From NCBI RefSeq assembly GCF_900188315.1, contig NZ_LT897781.1, positions 868,001 through 932,000 on the forward strand: a stretch of 64,000 nt of DNA, written 5' to 3'. The notes below the pieces were generated by a model. That model worked only from the letters and a program-made list of their open reading frames with translations. It had not been told where the DNA came from and made no database searches. Source of the stretch: Marinobacter sp. es.042 (GTDB taxonomy: Bacteria; Pseudomonadota; Gammaproteobacteria; Pseudomonadales; Oleiphilaceae). This document shows positions 26,544-35,423 of this stretch, in pieces; the stretch's first letter is position 1; every line of letters begins with the position of its first letter. A program made the position numbers and the translations under genes.

Positions 26544-27188
26544 TCAGGGAAGTGCAGCCAGCCGCGGAAGCCCGCCCATGAACAGGGCGGTCGAGAATCG
26601 GGTTGCCGTCAACGCTTCAGCTTCCGCTGAATCCGGGTTCCTGTGGGCCCGCCTGGCAAGCGTCAGGCTGGTCTCATAGGCGACGCCGAAGAAAGCGGCA
26701 CACAGGTATTCATGATCGATCCGCGGAAGCAGTCCCCGCGCCATCGCCTCGCGAACATCGTCTTCCAGGGACAGCATGGTCAGACCGATAATATCCGAAC
26801 CGAACAGCTCCCGTAGCGCTCGATCATTTCGGTGCGCGAGCTCGTAAACCAGTGGGTCCCGGGCGGTCGCAGTGAATAAAGCCATGTAAGCGTAGTGGAT
26901 AAAATCTTCTGTGGTGTCCGCAGCGCGCCGATGGCGCGTGAGGTTGTTATTCAGGTTGGTCAGGAAGTCAGTGAGCAGGGCGGCGAAGATGTCCTGCTTG
27001 CTGGAGAAATAATTGTAGAAGGTACCGGCGGCAAGACCGGTGCGGCGGACGATGTCGCGGATGGTCGACTTTTCATATCCCCGCTCGCGAAAACATTCCC
27101 TCGCCGCGAGAAGGATAGCCCTCCGGTTCCGGATGCGGTTCTGTTCCCGTTTACCAGCGGCTTCTTCACTCGATTGCAACGTATCCAT
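26544..27188 (-). CDS. TetR-family transcriptional regulator
   Basis: A 214-residue regulator with a typical N-terminal helix-turn-helix (about 20-70: ILLAARECFRERGYEKSTI, then RTGLAAGTFYNYFSSKQDIF). The C-terminal helical ligand domain has no recognised ligand signature. The start at 27188 is chosen because the HTH begins soon after and AGGATA lies upstream. It is divergent from ttcA with a 72-base gap that holds a TATAAT box and an inverted repeat, so autoregulation is plausible. Confidence 0.92.
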   Translation of the reverse strand: MDTLQSSEEAAGKREQNRIRNRRAILLAARECFRERGYEKSTIRDIVRRTGLAAGTFYNYFSSKQDIFAALLTDFLTNLNNNLTRHRRAADTTEDFIHYAYMALFTATARDPLVYELAHRNDRALRELFGSDIIGLTMLSLEDDVREAMARGLLPRIDHEYLCAAFFGVAYETSLTLARRAHRNPDSAEAEALTATRFSTALFMGGLPRLAALP

Positions 27189-27221
27189 GTTGGTATCCTG
27201 TCCCTGAATCCATGTGACGCG

Positions 27222-27255
27222 TATAATCCTACGTCCATTTGACCTGTGAACGTAG
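27222..27255 (+). promoter_or_regulatory. Perfect -10 box and inverted repeat upstream of ttcA
   Basis: TATAAT at 27222-27227 is a perfect -10 hexamer in the divergent gap, with only a weak -35 (TGTCCC-like). Immediately downstream lies an inverted repeat CTACGT-N15-ACGTAG (27229-27255) that could be an operator for the adjacent TetR protein. The pairing of regulator and site is inference. Confidence 0.4.
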
Positions 27256-27260
27256 TTGGT

Positions 27261-28175
27261 ATGTCCGAAGCAATGATCGCCAGTGCCGAACAATCCCTCA
27301 ACTCAGAGCGGGAGCGCCGCCAGAAGCTGGAGTTGAACAAGCTGCAGAAACGTCTGCGCCGCGAAGTCGGGCAGGCGATTGCCGATTTTTCGATGATTGA
27401 GGCCGGTGACAAAGTCATGTGCTGCCTCAGCGGCGGAAAAGACTCTTACGCCATGCTCGATATCCTGCTTTACCTGCAGAAGAGCGCGCCTGTCTCGTTC
27501 GAGCTGATTGCCGTCAACCTTGATCAGAAACAGCCCGGTTTCCCGGAAGAGGTGTTGCCCGAATACCTGTCCTCCATGGGTATCGAGTACCACATCATCG
27601 AAAAGGACACTTACAGTATTGTTAAGGAAAAAGTCCCCGAAGGGAAGACTACCTGCGGTCTGTGTAGCCGGCTACGTCGCGGAATTCTCTATAATTTCGC
27701 CGAAGAGCACGGAGTAACCAAGATTGCGCTCGGTCACCATAGGGACGATCTGCTGGAAACCCTGTTCCTGAACATGTTCTATGGCGGCAAACTGAAGTCA
27801 ATGCCGCCAGTTCTGCACAGTGATGATGGCCGCAATACGGTCATCCGGCCGCTGGCTTACAGCCGCGAAAAGGATATCGCCCGCTACGCCGGTCTGAGAG
27901 AGTTCCCCATCATTCCCTGCAACCTGTGTGGTTCGCAGGAGAATTTGCAGCGCCAGGTTATCAAGGACATGTTCCAGAGCTGGGACAAGCAACACCCCGG
28001 CCGGTTGGAGACCATGTTCCGGGCCATTTGCAATGTGGAGCCGTCGCACCTGGCTGATACCAACCTCTACGATTTTCGGGAAGGAAAGCGCCTCGGCGGT
28101 AAACGCCCGGCCGTTCACACTGCCGAACCTGAGGCCACTACTGACTTCGGGCGCCTGGACGTGTTGAATATCTAG
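27261..28175 (+). CDS. ttcA: tRNA 2-thiocytidine biosynthesis protein TtcA
   Basis: A 304-residue enzyme of the PP-loop ATPase family that thiolates C32 of certain tRNAs using an iron-sulfur cluster. The PP-loop is [13 protein letters not shown] (about 54-66). The two cluster-binding CxxC motifs are [12 protein letters not shown] (about 130) and CNLCGSQE (about 221). The length matches E. coli TtcA (about 311). ATG 27261 is preferred over GTG 27246. Divergent from the TetR gene. Confidence 0.96.
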   Translation: MSEAMIASAEQSLNSERERRQKLELNKLQKRLRREVGQAIADFSMIEAGDKVMCCLSGGKDSYAMLDILLYLQKSAPVSFELIAVNLDQKQPGFPEEVLPEYLSSMGIEYHIIEKDTYSIVKEKVPEGKTTCGLCSRLRRGILYNFAEEHGVTKIALGHHRDDLLETLFLNMFYGGKLKSMPPVLHSDDGRNTVIRPLAYSREKDIARYAGLREFPIIPCNLCGSQENLQRQVIKDMFQSWDKQHPGRLETMFRAICNVEPSHLADTNLYDFREGKRLGGKRPAVHTAEPEATTDFGRLDVLNI

Positions 28176-28179
28176 GTAG

Positions 28180-28863
28180 CTAGAACGGATGCAGGAAAGG
28201 CAGGGTCCATAGCCCGAAGAGGATAAGCAGCCCACCGGTGACCTTCCGGAACAACTGGTGGCTTTGCAAGCCTCGGATCCAGTTGGCCGCAAAACCTGTT
28301 GCGAGCATGGAAGGAAGGGTACCAAGCCCGAAAAACAACATGGTTAGTGCGGCCGAGCCCACCGTCGGTTGTAGCGCTGCCCATCCGAGAGTGCTGTAAA
28401 CCAGCCCGCAGGGCAGCCAGCCCCAGAGTGCTCCGAGGGCAAGCGCCTGTCCCCCGTGATTTACCGGCAGGAAGCGACGGGTCAGGGGAGAGAGACGAGC
28501 CCAGACTGGAGCGCCGACCCGTTCGACGTAACGAATACCCTGCCACCATTGCCCCATGGATAATCCCATGAAGATCAGCAAAACCCCGGCCAGGCTGCGA
28601 AGCACAAGACCGGCCGTGCTCCAATGACTGGCCGCCGTGGTACTGGCCAGCGCGACCAGTGTGGCGATCAGCACATAGCTACCGATGCGCCCAAAGTTGA
28701 ATGCCAGCAGCATGACCGTCTGTCGTAGCCGGAAACCCCGGCCTACAGGCAGTGCCATTGAGAGGGAAGCGCTGATGCCGCCGCACATGCCAAGGCAGTG
28801 TGTACTGCCCAGCAGTCCAATCAGGAAGGCGCTCGGGTAACTGAGGTAGAGTTCCGGATTCAT
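28180..28863 (-). CDS. TauE/SafE-type (DsbD-like TM) protein of cco cluster
   Basis: A 227-residue protein with six or so TM helices, of the DsbD_2/'sulfite exporter TauE/SafE' group often found after ccoS. It keeps the HCLGMCGG motif in TM1 and WLPCGLVYS in the second half, an arrangement like the two Cys-containing helices of DsbD/CcdA. These cysteines could carry electrons or bind copper. It overlaps ccoS by 4 bases (ATGA), so it belongs to the cbb3 maturation operon. The precise role is not known to me. Confidence 0.87.
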   Translation of the reverse strand: MNPELYLSYPSAFLIGLLGSTHCLGMCGGISASLSMALPVGRGFRLRQTVMLLAFNFGRIGSYVLIATLVALASTTAASHWSTAGLVLRSLAGVLLIFMGLSMGQWWQGIRYVERVGAPVWARLSPLTRRFLPVNHGGQALALGALWGWLPCGLVYSTLGWAALQPTVGSAALTMLFFGLGTLPSMLATGFAANWIRGLQSHQLFRKVTGGLLILFGLWTLPFLHPF

Positions 28864-29120
28864 CCTTTTTGGGACTTATCCTCATCCGGATTAGCGGCTT
28901 GGCTGACTTCGGCTACTTGCTCAGAGGTTTGTTGCTCTGAGGCCGGTTTGTCGGTGCGAGCGTCGTCCGGAATCATGTCCTTGTCGTCGTCGTACAGTAT
29001 CCTATGTGCCGGGCCTTCTAGATCATCGTACTGACCGTTCTTGACCGACCATGCAAACAGCACAATGCCAAGCGCAACAAGCATGAGCATCAGCGGGACC
29101 AAAAACATGACGATTTGCAC
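28860..29120 (-). CDS. ccoS: cbb3-type oxidase assembly protein CcoS
   Basis: An 86-residue membrane protein with one N-terminal TM helix and the hallmark SGQ/NGQYDDLEGPAHRIL-type segment (here VKNGQYDDLEGPAHR), followed by an acidic tail. CcoS is needed for cofactor insertion into cbb3 oxidase. The GTG at 29120 has AGG 7 bases upstream and gives the usual short N-terminus; a TTG at 29135 and an ATG at 29108 are alternatives. It overlaps the downstream TauE/SafE-type gene. Confidence 0.92.
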   Translation of the reverse strand: MQIVMFLVPLMLMLVALGIVLFAWSVKNGQYDDLEGPAHRILYDDDKDMIPDDARTDKPASEQQTSEQVAEVSQAANPDEDKSQKG

Positions 29121-29156
29121 GGTGTAACCTCGCAAAAAAAGTATTTGGTTACGGTA

Positions 29157-31604
29157 TCAGGACAACGCCGGTGCGCCAACCGCGGGATTGTGCTGACTCT
29201 TCCGGTTCGGCGACTTGCCGAGCCGCAGGGCGTTCAGAACGACCACCAGAGAACTTAGAGACATACCAATGGCCGCCAGCCAGGGTGGAACCATGCCGGC
29301 CGCAGCCAGCGGGAGCGCCAGCACATTGTATATGAGCGCCCACCATAGATTCTGGCGGATGATACGCCGGGTCTGGCGACTGGTTTTAAGGGCTTCAACC
29401 AATTGCAGTAATTGACCATTCATCAGAACCGCATCGGCTTTCAGCTGGGTCAGATCGGCAGCTGTGCCCATGGCCACAGAAATTCCAGCGCCAGCCATAG
29501 AAGGCAGATCGTTCAAACCGTCACCCACCATCATGATGTGCCGGCCTTCGGCTTGCAGCTTTTCAAGTACGGCCAGTTTATCTTCTGGCGAGGCTTGCCC
29601 AATGGCCTCGTCAATTCCCAGCATCCCTGCTACCTGGTTAACATGGCCAGAACGGTCGCCACTGAGGAGCAGCGTACGGATGCCCGAATCCTGCAGGGCT
29701 TTGACGGCTGCCCGGGCATCTTCACGAGGCTGGTCGTCGAGTCTGAAACAGGCGAGCCATTCGCTGTCAGAGGCAAGCCAGATTTCCATGCCCTGATGCT
29801 GGTCGGCATGTGGCGCTGGCTCAGTGGTATGTTGTTCGACAAACCCCTTGTGGCCAATGAAAAGTTGCAGGTCCCCCAATCGGCCTGAAAGCCCGCCGCC
29901 AACATGGTTTTCCACATATTCGACCGAAGCAGTGGTTCGCCGGTGGAACACTCTGGCGATAGGGTGCTCAGAGTACTTCTCGAGGCCCGCCGCAAGCTTG
30001 AGGCAGGTTTGCTCATCCATGCTGCCAACGATGGTGGTGCCGGTCAGGCTGAGCTCGCCCCGGGTCAGTGTTCCGGTTTTATCGAAGACCACTGTATCAA
30101 TCGTGTTCATTGATTCCAGGGTATGCCCCCGCGTCGGGAGGAAGCCAAGGCGTCTAAGCCTGACAGTGGCCGACGTGATTGCTGTCGGGGTGGCCAGGGA
30201 TAGCGCACAGGGGCAAGTGACCACCAGAACGGAGAGCGTGATGTCGAAGGCATTGTCGGCACCGGCCAGCCACCAGCCGATCCAGACGACCGGTGCCAGA
30301 ATCAGCACCCGCCCGACGAATTTGCCGGCCATCCGGTCCGCCATCATTGCCACGCGGGGTTTTTCCGACTGTACCCTGTCCAGTACTCGCAGAATGCCTG
30401 AAAGCCGAGTCTGGGCACCGGCTTTGACTACCCTGACATCGAGCGGATTCTCTCCGTTCACACTGCCGGCATGAACCGTATCCCCGGGGTAACGGGTTTC
30501 GGGTAGATACTCTCCCGTCAACGCCGCCTCGTTCAGGGTGGACTCGCCCCGCACGATTTCTCCATCCACTGGCAGAGTTTCACCGGGTCGAACCCGAACG
30601 ATATCTCCCGGGCGAATCTGATGCGCCGGGACCATGTCCGTATCGTCACCGCTCACCAGTGTGGCAACGGTCGGCTGGAACCCCGCAAGGGCGTTTCCGG
30701 TCAGGCCGGCACGGTAGCGGGCCTGCACTTCAATATAACGACCCAGCAGCAGGAAGAATGTAAACATGCACACGGACTCGAAGTAGACTTCGTCCCCGCC
30801 AACTATCGTTACCCAGGCACTGGCGAGGTAGGCCAGTCCGATTGCAATGGCAACCGGCACATCCATAGTCAGGTGCCGGCTCTGGATGTCACGGCGAGCG
30901 TTCCGGAAAAAGGGGGCGGCGCTGTAGAGAACCACGGGAGTAGCCACCAGAAGGCTGAACCAGCGGAAGAAGCTGACGAACTCCGGCGAAAGCTCGCTGA
31001 CCAGTTCGAAATAGAGTGGAAACGCCAGCATCATGCTCTGGAAAGAGCCTATGCCCGCGATGGCGACCCTGATCAGCATGGAACGGTGTTCCGCCTTAAG
31101 GGCCTGTTCTGCCTCGTCTGCCTGGTAGGGGCGAGCCGTATAGCCAAGCTCATGGATGGCAATCAGAAGGTCGCTCAGCGGCGCCTGATCCTGGGACCAG
31201 ACCAGGCGGGCACGCTGTGTGGTGTGATTCACTGAAAAAGATACAACACCAGTTTGCTGCTTCATGTGATTTTCAAGCAGCCAGATACAGGCAGCGCAGG
31301 TGATGCCGCCAATCAGCAACTGGGCTTCCTGTGCGCCTTTGACGGGCGCTACAAAGGACTCCTGAACCAGGGGGTGGTCCAGTTCCCTCAGGCGGTTTAC
31401 TTCAGCTTTGGTCACTTGCTTTGGCGTAACTGCCGGCGCAGTCCGGAAATCGTAAAAACCGGTCAGACCCTCGCTGTGAATCGTCTGGCAAACCGCTTTG
31501 CAGCCCTGGCAGCAGAAGTGGTGGGTTGTGCCATCAAGCTCGAGAGTAATGGGCGGCTCACCGTCAGCCGGCTCACCGCAGTGGAAGCAATCCAGGTGCG
31601 TCAA
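29157..31604 (-). CDS. ccoI: Copper-translocating P1B-type ATPase CcoI
   Basis: An 815-residue heavy-metal ATPase. The N-terminus has a CFHCGEP/CCQGCK metal-binding module, then a heavy-metal-associated domain (GGITCAACIWLL), TM helices, the CPC ion-binding motif (VVTCPCALSLATP), the phosphorylation site DKTGT, SEHPIAR and GDGLNDLP. CcoI/FixI exports Cu for assembly of the cbb3 CuB centre. The gene begins at TTG (31604) overlapping the ccoH stop (TTGA). No ATG fits the conserved N-terminal cysteines, so TTG is the likely real start. Confidence 0.96.
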   Translation of the reverse strand: MTHLDCFHCGEPADGEPPITLELDGTTHHFCCQGCKAVCQTIHSEGLTGFYDFRTAPAVTPKQVTKAEVNRLRELDHPLVQESFVAPVKGAQEAQLLIGGITCAACIWLLENHMKQQTGVVSFSVNHTTQRARLVWSQDQAPLSDLLIAIHELGYTARPYQADEAEQALKAEHRSMLIRVAIAGIGSFQSMMLAFPLYFELVSELSPEFVSFFRWFSLLVATPVVLYSAAPFFRNARRDIQSRHLTMDVPVAIAIGLAYLASAWVTIVGGDEVYFESVCMFTFFLLLGRYIEVQARYRAGLTGNALAGFQPTVATLVSGDDTDMVPAHQIRPGDIVRVRPGETLPVDGEIVRGESTLNEAALTGEYLPETRYPGDTVHAGSVNGENPLDVRVVKAGAQTRLSGILRVLDRVQSEKPRVAMMADRMAGKFVGRVLILAPVVWIGWWLAGADNAFDITLSVLVVTCPCALSLATPTAITSATVRLRRLGFLPTRGHTLESMNTIDTVVFDKTGTLTRGELSLTGTTIVGSMDEQTCLKLAAGLEKYSEHPIARVFHRRTTASVEYVENHVGGGLSGRLGDLQLFIGHKGFVEQHTTEPAPHADQHQGMEIWLASDSEWLACFRLDDQPREDARAAVKALQDSGIRTLLLSGDRSGHVNQVAGMLGIDEAIGQASPEDKLAVLEKLQAEGRHIMMVGDGLNDLPSMAGAGISVAMGTAADLTQLKADAVLMNGQLLQLVEALKTSRQTRRIIRQNLWWALIYNVLALPLAAAGMVPPWLAAIGMSLSSLVVVLNALRLGKSPNRKSQHNPAVGAPALS

Positions 31605-32116
31605 CCTTGGGCAGACTCCCCGGCCTTTATGGTAATGCCGCTTTCAGAAGGTAACCAGGTTTCACCTTTAAGGCGCCACTCATTGGCCGGACCCCTGAGG
31701 TCATAGTACCAGCGACCGTCGATGTCGCTGTGAAGTTTTCCGGCAAACCGGCCTGGTGCGATCTGCTGGAACTGGACAGTGCGGTCTTTGTCCGAGAGCG
31801 TTGGATGGAACAGGTTGAGAATCAGATACGGGAAGTCCGCCGGACCTTCCACGGTATTCAGGTTGACCGTGACGTTTCGGTTCTGAAATTCAATCTGCGC
31901 TTCCATGCCAAGGTCCGCGGCCTTCTGGTCCCTCGCAATGGACATGTTGATCCCACGGCCTTCCTTGGACCAGTCGTCTGTCACCATTGAGTTTTCTGTG
32001 CTGATAGCGATGGTAATCGCAACGGCGCAATAAATGATGGACGCACCCGGGAAAATCAGGAGGAACCAGAACCAGGGCTGGCGATACCAGGGTGCAACGG
32101 GAGTTTCAGTAGTCAT
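31601..32116 (-). CDS. ccoH: FixH/CcoH cbb3 oxidase assembly protein
   Basis: A 171-residue protein with one TM helix (about 10-36, PWFWFLLIFPGASIIYC) and a periplasmic FixH domain (VTDDWSKEGRGIN, LFHPTLSDKDRTV, GRWYYDL). CcoH helps stabilise or assemble the cbb3 complex. It sits between ccoG and ccoI and overlaps ccoI by 4 bases. Confidence 0.93.
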   Translation of the reverse strand: MTTETPVAPWYRQPWFWFLLIFPGASIIYCAVAITIAISTENSMVTDDWSKEGRGINMSIARDQKAADLGMEAQIEFQNRNVTVNLNTVEGPADFPYLILNLFHPTLSDKDRTVQFQQIAPGRFAGKLHSDIDGRWYYDLRGPANEWRLKGETWLPSESGITIKAGESAQG

Positions 32117-32162
32117 ATATCTCTATCTCGTTTAAACGTTCGGATGCGCACGCGATCGGTGA

Positions 32163-33593
32163 TCAGCGCGTTGGACCGACGAATCGACTTTCGGTTTCCA
32201 GGCTCAGTGAAGAATCTGACTCTGATTGAGCCCTGAACACAATGTCGTTATTGGATTCGGTAATGGATTCCGGCGGCACATCGACAACAGTCGGCAGAGA
32301 ACGGTTCTCGCCACTCTCTACGATTACCGAGTTGTCAGTCAGGATACGAATTCCCTCCAGCCCGCTTACCGACAGGGAGAAGGTTTGAGGAACCTCTGTC
32401 ATGTTGGCGATTTTGAGAGTGTAGGAGTTCTCGATACGACCCTCACCATTGAAGCTGAACAGCGCGCCGCGATCACGCAGAGCATCCATCTGGGCAGGTA
32501 CACGAGTGGCAATTGTGAATATAATTCCAGCAATCATCAACGACAGCACGGCGCCGTAACCAAAGGTTCTGGGCCGTAGGAGCTTCGAGGTTTTGCCCTC
32601 CAGCTCATTTTCTGTGGTGTAGCGGATCAGGCCCCTGGGGTAATTCATTTTGTCCATGATCTCATCACAGGCATCAATGCAGAGGGCACAGCCAATACAC
32701 TCGTACTGTAGACCGTCTCTGATATCAATTCCGGTTGGACAGACCTGCACGCACTGACCGCAATCGATACAGTCACCTAGGCCGGCTTCCGCAGGATCCA
32801 GACCTTTTTTTCGTCCGCCCCGGGGCTCGCCGCGGTTGGGATCATAGGAGACCACACGGGTATTCGGATCGAACATGACCGACTGGAAGCGGGCATAAGG
32901 GCACATGTAGAGACAAACCTGCTCACGCATCCAGCCGGCATTCAGGTAGGTCGCTACGGTGAAAAAGGCAACCCAGAAGTAGGCCCAGCCATTGGCCTGG
33001 AGGGTGAATAGATCCGTAATCAATTCGCGAATAGGATAAAAATAGCCGACGAAAGTCAGGCCAGTGGCCAACGCGATCAGCAGCCACACCACATGCTTGG
33101 CCGACTTTTTGACCACCTTTTCCGTGGATCGCGGGGCCTTGTCCAGCTTCATGCGCTTGTTTCGACTCCCCTCGATCCGTTCTTCAACCCACATAAAGAT
33201 GAAGGTCCAGACGGTCTGGGGGCAGGTATAGCCGCACCAGACCCGGCCGAAGAGGGTGGTAATGAAAAACAGTCCGAAGGCGCAGATTATCAGCATTCCC
33301 GAGAGAAGGATGAAATCTTTTGGATAGAACGTTGCGCCGTATAAATGGAACTCACGGGCAGGAAGGTCAAAATGGATCAACGGTTGTCCGTCCAGGGTAA
33401 ACCAGACAAAGACAAAGTACATACCCATCAGCAACGTCAGGCTGACGTTCCGGATGCGCTGGAAAAAGCCTGAGACTTCCTTGACGTAAATTTTCTTACG
33501 ACTTGCGTATAGATCGACGGTTCCGGATTTATTGTTGTTGTCGGAGGGGTCAGAGGATGGGTCAACCTGTTTGACCGGAATCTCACTGCTCAT
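32163..33593 (-). CDS. ccoG: cbb3 oxidase accessory protein CcoG
   Basis: A 476-residue membrane iron-sulfur protein: several TM helices, a WCGYTCPQTVW motif, then two 4Fe-4S clusters (CIDCGQCVQVCPTGID and CIGCALCIDACDE, about 255-295) and a C-terminal Ig-like periplasmic domain. CcoG is a cupric reductase that supplies Cu(I) during cbb3 biogenesis. The start at 33593 is chosen for its GGAGG site 6 bases upstream; the frame remains open 11 codons further. Confidence 0.95.
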   Translation of the reverse strand: MSSEIPVKQVDPSSDPSDNNNKSGTVDLYASRKKIYVKEVSGFFQRIRNVSLTLLMGMYFVFVWFTLDGQPLIHFDLPAREFHLYGATFYPKDFILLSGMLIICAFGLFFITTLFGRVWCGYTCPQTVWTFIFMWVEERIEGSRNKRMKLDKAPRSTEKVVKKSAKHVVWLLIALATGLTFVGYFYPIRELITDLFTLQANGWAYFWVAFFTVATYLNAGWMREQVCLYMCPYARFQSVMFDPNTRVVSYDPNRGEPRGGRKKGLDPAEAGLGDCIDCGQCVQVCPTGIDIRDGLQYECIGCALCIDACDEIMDKMNYPRGLIRYTTENELEGKTSKLLRPRTFGYGAVLSLMIAGIIFTIATRVPAQMDALRDRGALFSFNGEGRIENSYTLKIANMTEVPQTFSLSVSGLEGIRILTDNSVIVESGENRSLPTVVDVPPESITESNNDIVFRAQSESDSSLSLETESRFVGPTR

Positions 33594-33646
33594 CGTTACC
33601 TCCAGGGAAATGGTAATGCGGGGCAACAGTCCTTGTGGCTGCTGAT

Positions 33647-33708
33647 CTTTTCAAGCCTGTGCCCGCAAGGGCAGGCACAGGGTTGAAAAGACCGAGCCGG
33701 GGGCGAGC
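33647..33708. terminator. Double hairpin between ccoP and ccoG
   Basis: The gap between ccoP and ccoG holds a 17-bp stem with one mismatch (arms 33647-33663 and 33674-33690, core CCTGTGCC/GGCACAGG flanked by CTTTTCAA/TTGAAAAG). A second GC-rich hairpin follows (GCCGGGG-GCGAG-CCCCGGC, about 33696-33714). No T-tract follows. It may set a lower level for the ccoGHIS genes or protect the ccoNOQP mRNA 3' end. Confidence 0.55.
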
Positions 33709-33722
33709 CCCGGCCGGCCGAC

Positions 33723-34613
33723 TCAGTTCGAGAGGCTGTAAACGTAAGCCGCCAGAATCTGAATTTGATCGTCCGAAAGCAGGCGATCCTGAGCGGGCAT
33801 CATATTCTGACGACCGTTCACGACAGTTTCCTTGATCCACTCATAGTTAGAACCATAGAGCCAGATATTGTCTGTCAGGTTCGGGGCGCCAATGGCGTGA
33901 TTGCCCTTGCCGTCTGCGCCGTGGCAAGCAACGCAAGCCTGAGCAAACACCTGCTCTCCGGCTTTGGCTGCTTCGGCATCCTTTTCCCGTCCACTGTAAC
34001 TGAGAACGAAGTTAACCACTTGGTCAACTTGTTCGCTGGTCATATTTGGCATTGTTCCCATTGCGGGCATGGCGCCCATACGACCGTTGTGCAGCGTACT
34101 CAGAATGGCCTCGGGAGTTCCACCATAAAGCCAGTCGTCATCTGTCAGGTTGGGGAAGCCCACTTGCCCGCGAGCTGCAGAGCCATGACATACCGCACAG
34201 TTGTTGGCAAACAGTCGCTGCCCAATCTTCATCGCATCGCTGTTTTCGGCCAACTCGGGTACGGGAGTCTGGCCGAACTGAGCGTAAATAGGCCCATACT
34301 TTTCCTCAGCCTCTGCAACCTCGGCTTCCCATTGGCCGGTCGACGTCCAGCCCAGCAAGCCCTTGAAATTGCCGAGGCCAGGGTAGAGCGCAAGGTATCC
34401 CAGAGAGAATACGCATGTTGCGATGAACAGGTAGAACCACCACTTGGGCAGTGGGTTGTCATATTCCTCAATGCCATCGAAGGAATGACCCATGGTACGG
34501 TCAGTTTCAGTATCGCTCGTCTGGCTTTTGCGGGTCGCCCAAAGCAGCCACCAGCAGCCAAACACAGTACCCAGCGTGATCACGCTGATCCAGATGCTCC
34601 AGAAGGTACTCAT
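33723..34613 (-). CDS. ccoP: cbb3 cytochrome c oxidase subunit III, di-haem CcoP
   Basis: A 296-residue protein with two TM helices near the N-terminus (about 5-27 and 57-78) and two cytochrome c domains, each with a CxxCH haem site (CAVCH at about 137 and CVACH at about 224). MP-containing loops supply the distal Met ligands. It delivers electrons to CcoO. It overlaps ccoQ by 4 bases. Confidence 0.97.
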   Translation of the reverse strand: MSTFWSIWISVITLGTVFGCWWLLWATRKSQTSDTETDRTMGHSFDGIEEYDNPLPKWWFYLFIATCVFSLGYLALYPGLGNFKGLLGWTSTGQWEAEVAEAEEKYGPIYAQFGQTPVPELAENSDAMKIGQRLFANNCAVCHGSAARGQVGFPNLTDDDWLYGGTPEAILSTLHNGRMGAMPAMGTMPNMTSEQVDQVVNFVLSYSGREKDAEAAKAGEQVFAQACVACHGADGKGNHAIGAPNLTDNIWLYGSNYEWIKETVVNGRQNMMPAQDRLLSDDQIQILAAYVYSLSN

Positions 34614-34795
34614 TGTTTTTTCTCCGCTTTTTCCTGTTCGAGCGTACGCTTTTCCACGTCGTCATCGTCGAAGGGCAAGTGCGCGGCCTCCTCGTTGGCT
34701 TTCTTGCGGTGGGCACTATATGCCCACCACACGATGCCGAAGAAGGCTGCCATCACCAGAAGTGTGTGAACTCCGCGTAACTCATTGATATCCAT
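34610..34795 (-). CDS. ccoQ: cbb3 oxidase small subunit CcoQ
   Basis: A 61-residue protein with one TM helix (about 9-27, HTLLVMAAFFGIVWWAYS) and a charged acidic/basic tail, the usual CcoQ layout. CcoQ stabilises the oxidase. It is located between ccoO and ccoP, 4 bases from ccoO. Confidence 0.94.
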   Translation of the reverse strand: MDINELRGVHTLLVMAAFFGIVWWAYSAHRKKANEEAAHLPFDDDDVEKRTLEQEKAEKKQ

Positions 34796-34799
34796 TAAT

Positions 34800-35408
34800 T
34801 CACCGTCTTTCTGAAATCACTGTGCCCAACTGTTGCAGGTAAGCGACCAGAGCCTCGATTTCAAATTTGCCCTCAACTTGAGCGGATGCATCTGCGATCT
34901 GCTCATCGGTATAAGGCACGCCAAGGGTTTGCAGTGTCTCCATCTTCGCGGCAGTCTTTGTATGGTCTACCTTGTTTTCGAACAACCACGGGAATGCCGG
35001 CATATTGGATTCCGGTACCACGCTGCGCGGATCATAGAGATGCTGGCGTTGCCAGGCGTCCGAGTAGCGACCGCCCACACGGGCAAGGTCCGGACCGGTG
35101 CGCTTGGAACCCCACAGGAACGGGCGGTCATAGACGAATTCGCCCGCAACGGAGTAATGGCCATACCGCTCGGTCTCCGCACGGAACGGGCGGATCTGCT
35201 GGGTATGGCAAACGTGGCAGCCTTCACGGATGTAGATGTCCCGGCCCTCGAGCTGGACAGCTGTGAGGGGTTCTAGACCCTCGATAGGCTCATTGACGCT
35301 CTTCTGGAAGAACAAGGGCACTATTTCAGCCAGAAAGCCGCCACTGATGGTCAGGATGATCAGCACGATCATCAGACCAAGGTTCTTTTCGACAATTTCA
35401 TGTTTCAT
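34800..35408 (-). CDS. ccoO: cbb3 cytochrome c oxidase subunit II, CcoO
   Basis: A 202-residue membrane-anchored mono-haem cytochrome c: an N-terminal TM helix (about 10-32), haem motif [12 protein letters not shown] (about 59-70), then [20 protein letters not shown] and ESNMPAFPW bearing the axial Met. It passes electrons from CcoP to the CcoN core. The gene order ccoN-O-Q-P is standard. Confidence 0.97.
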   Translation of the reverse strand: MKHEIVEKNLGLMIVLIILTISGGFLAEIVPLFFQKSVNEPIEGLEPLTAVQLEGRDIYIREGCHVCHTQQIRPFRAETERYGHYSVAGEFVYDRPFLWGSKRTGPDLARVGGRYSDAWQRQHLYDPRSVVPESNMPAFPWLFENKVDHTKTAAKMETLQTLGVPYTDEQIADASAQVEGKFEIEALVAYLQQLGTVISERR

Positions 35409-35423
35409 TCTGATTCTCTCCCG

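Noticed and set aside
33682..33694. FNR-like sequence TTGAAAAG near the ccoG upstream region, read with the adjoining GATC.
   Set aside because: Half-site spacing is wrong for TTGAT-N4-ATCAA, and the bases belong to the stem of the hairpin there.
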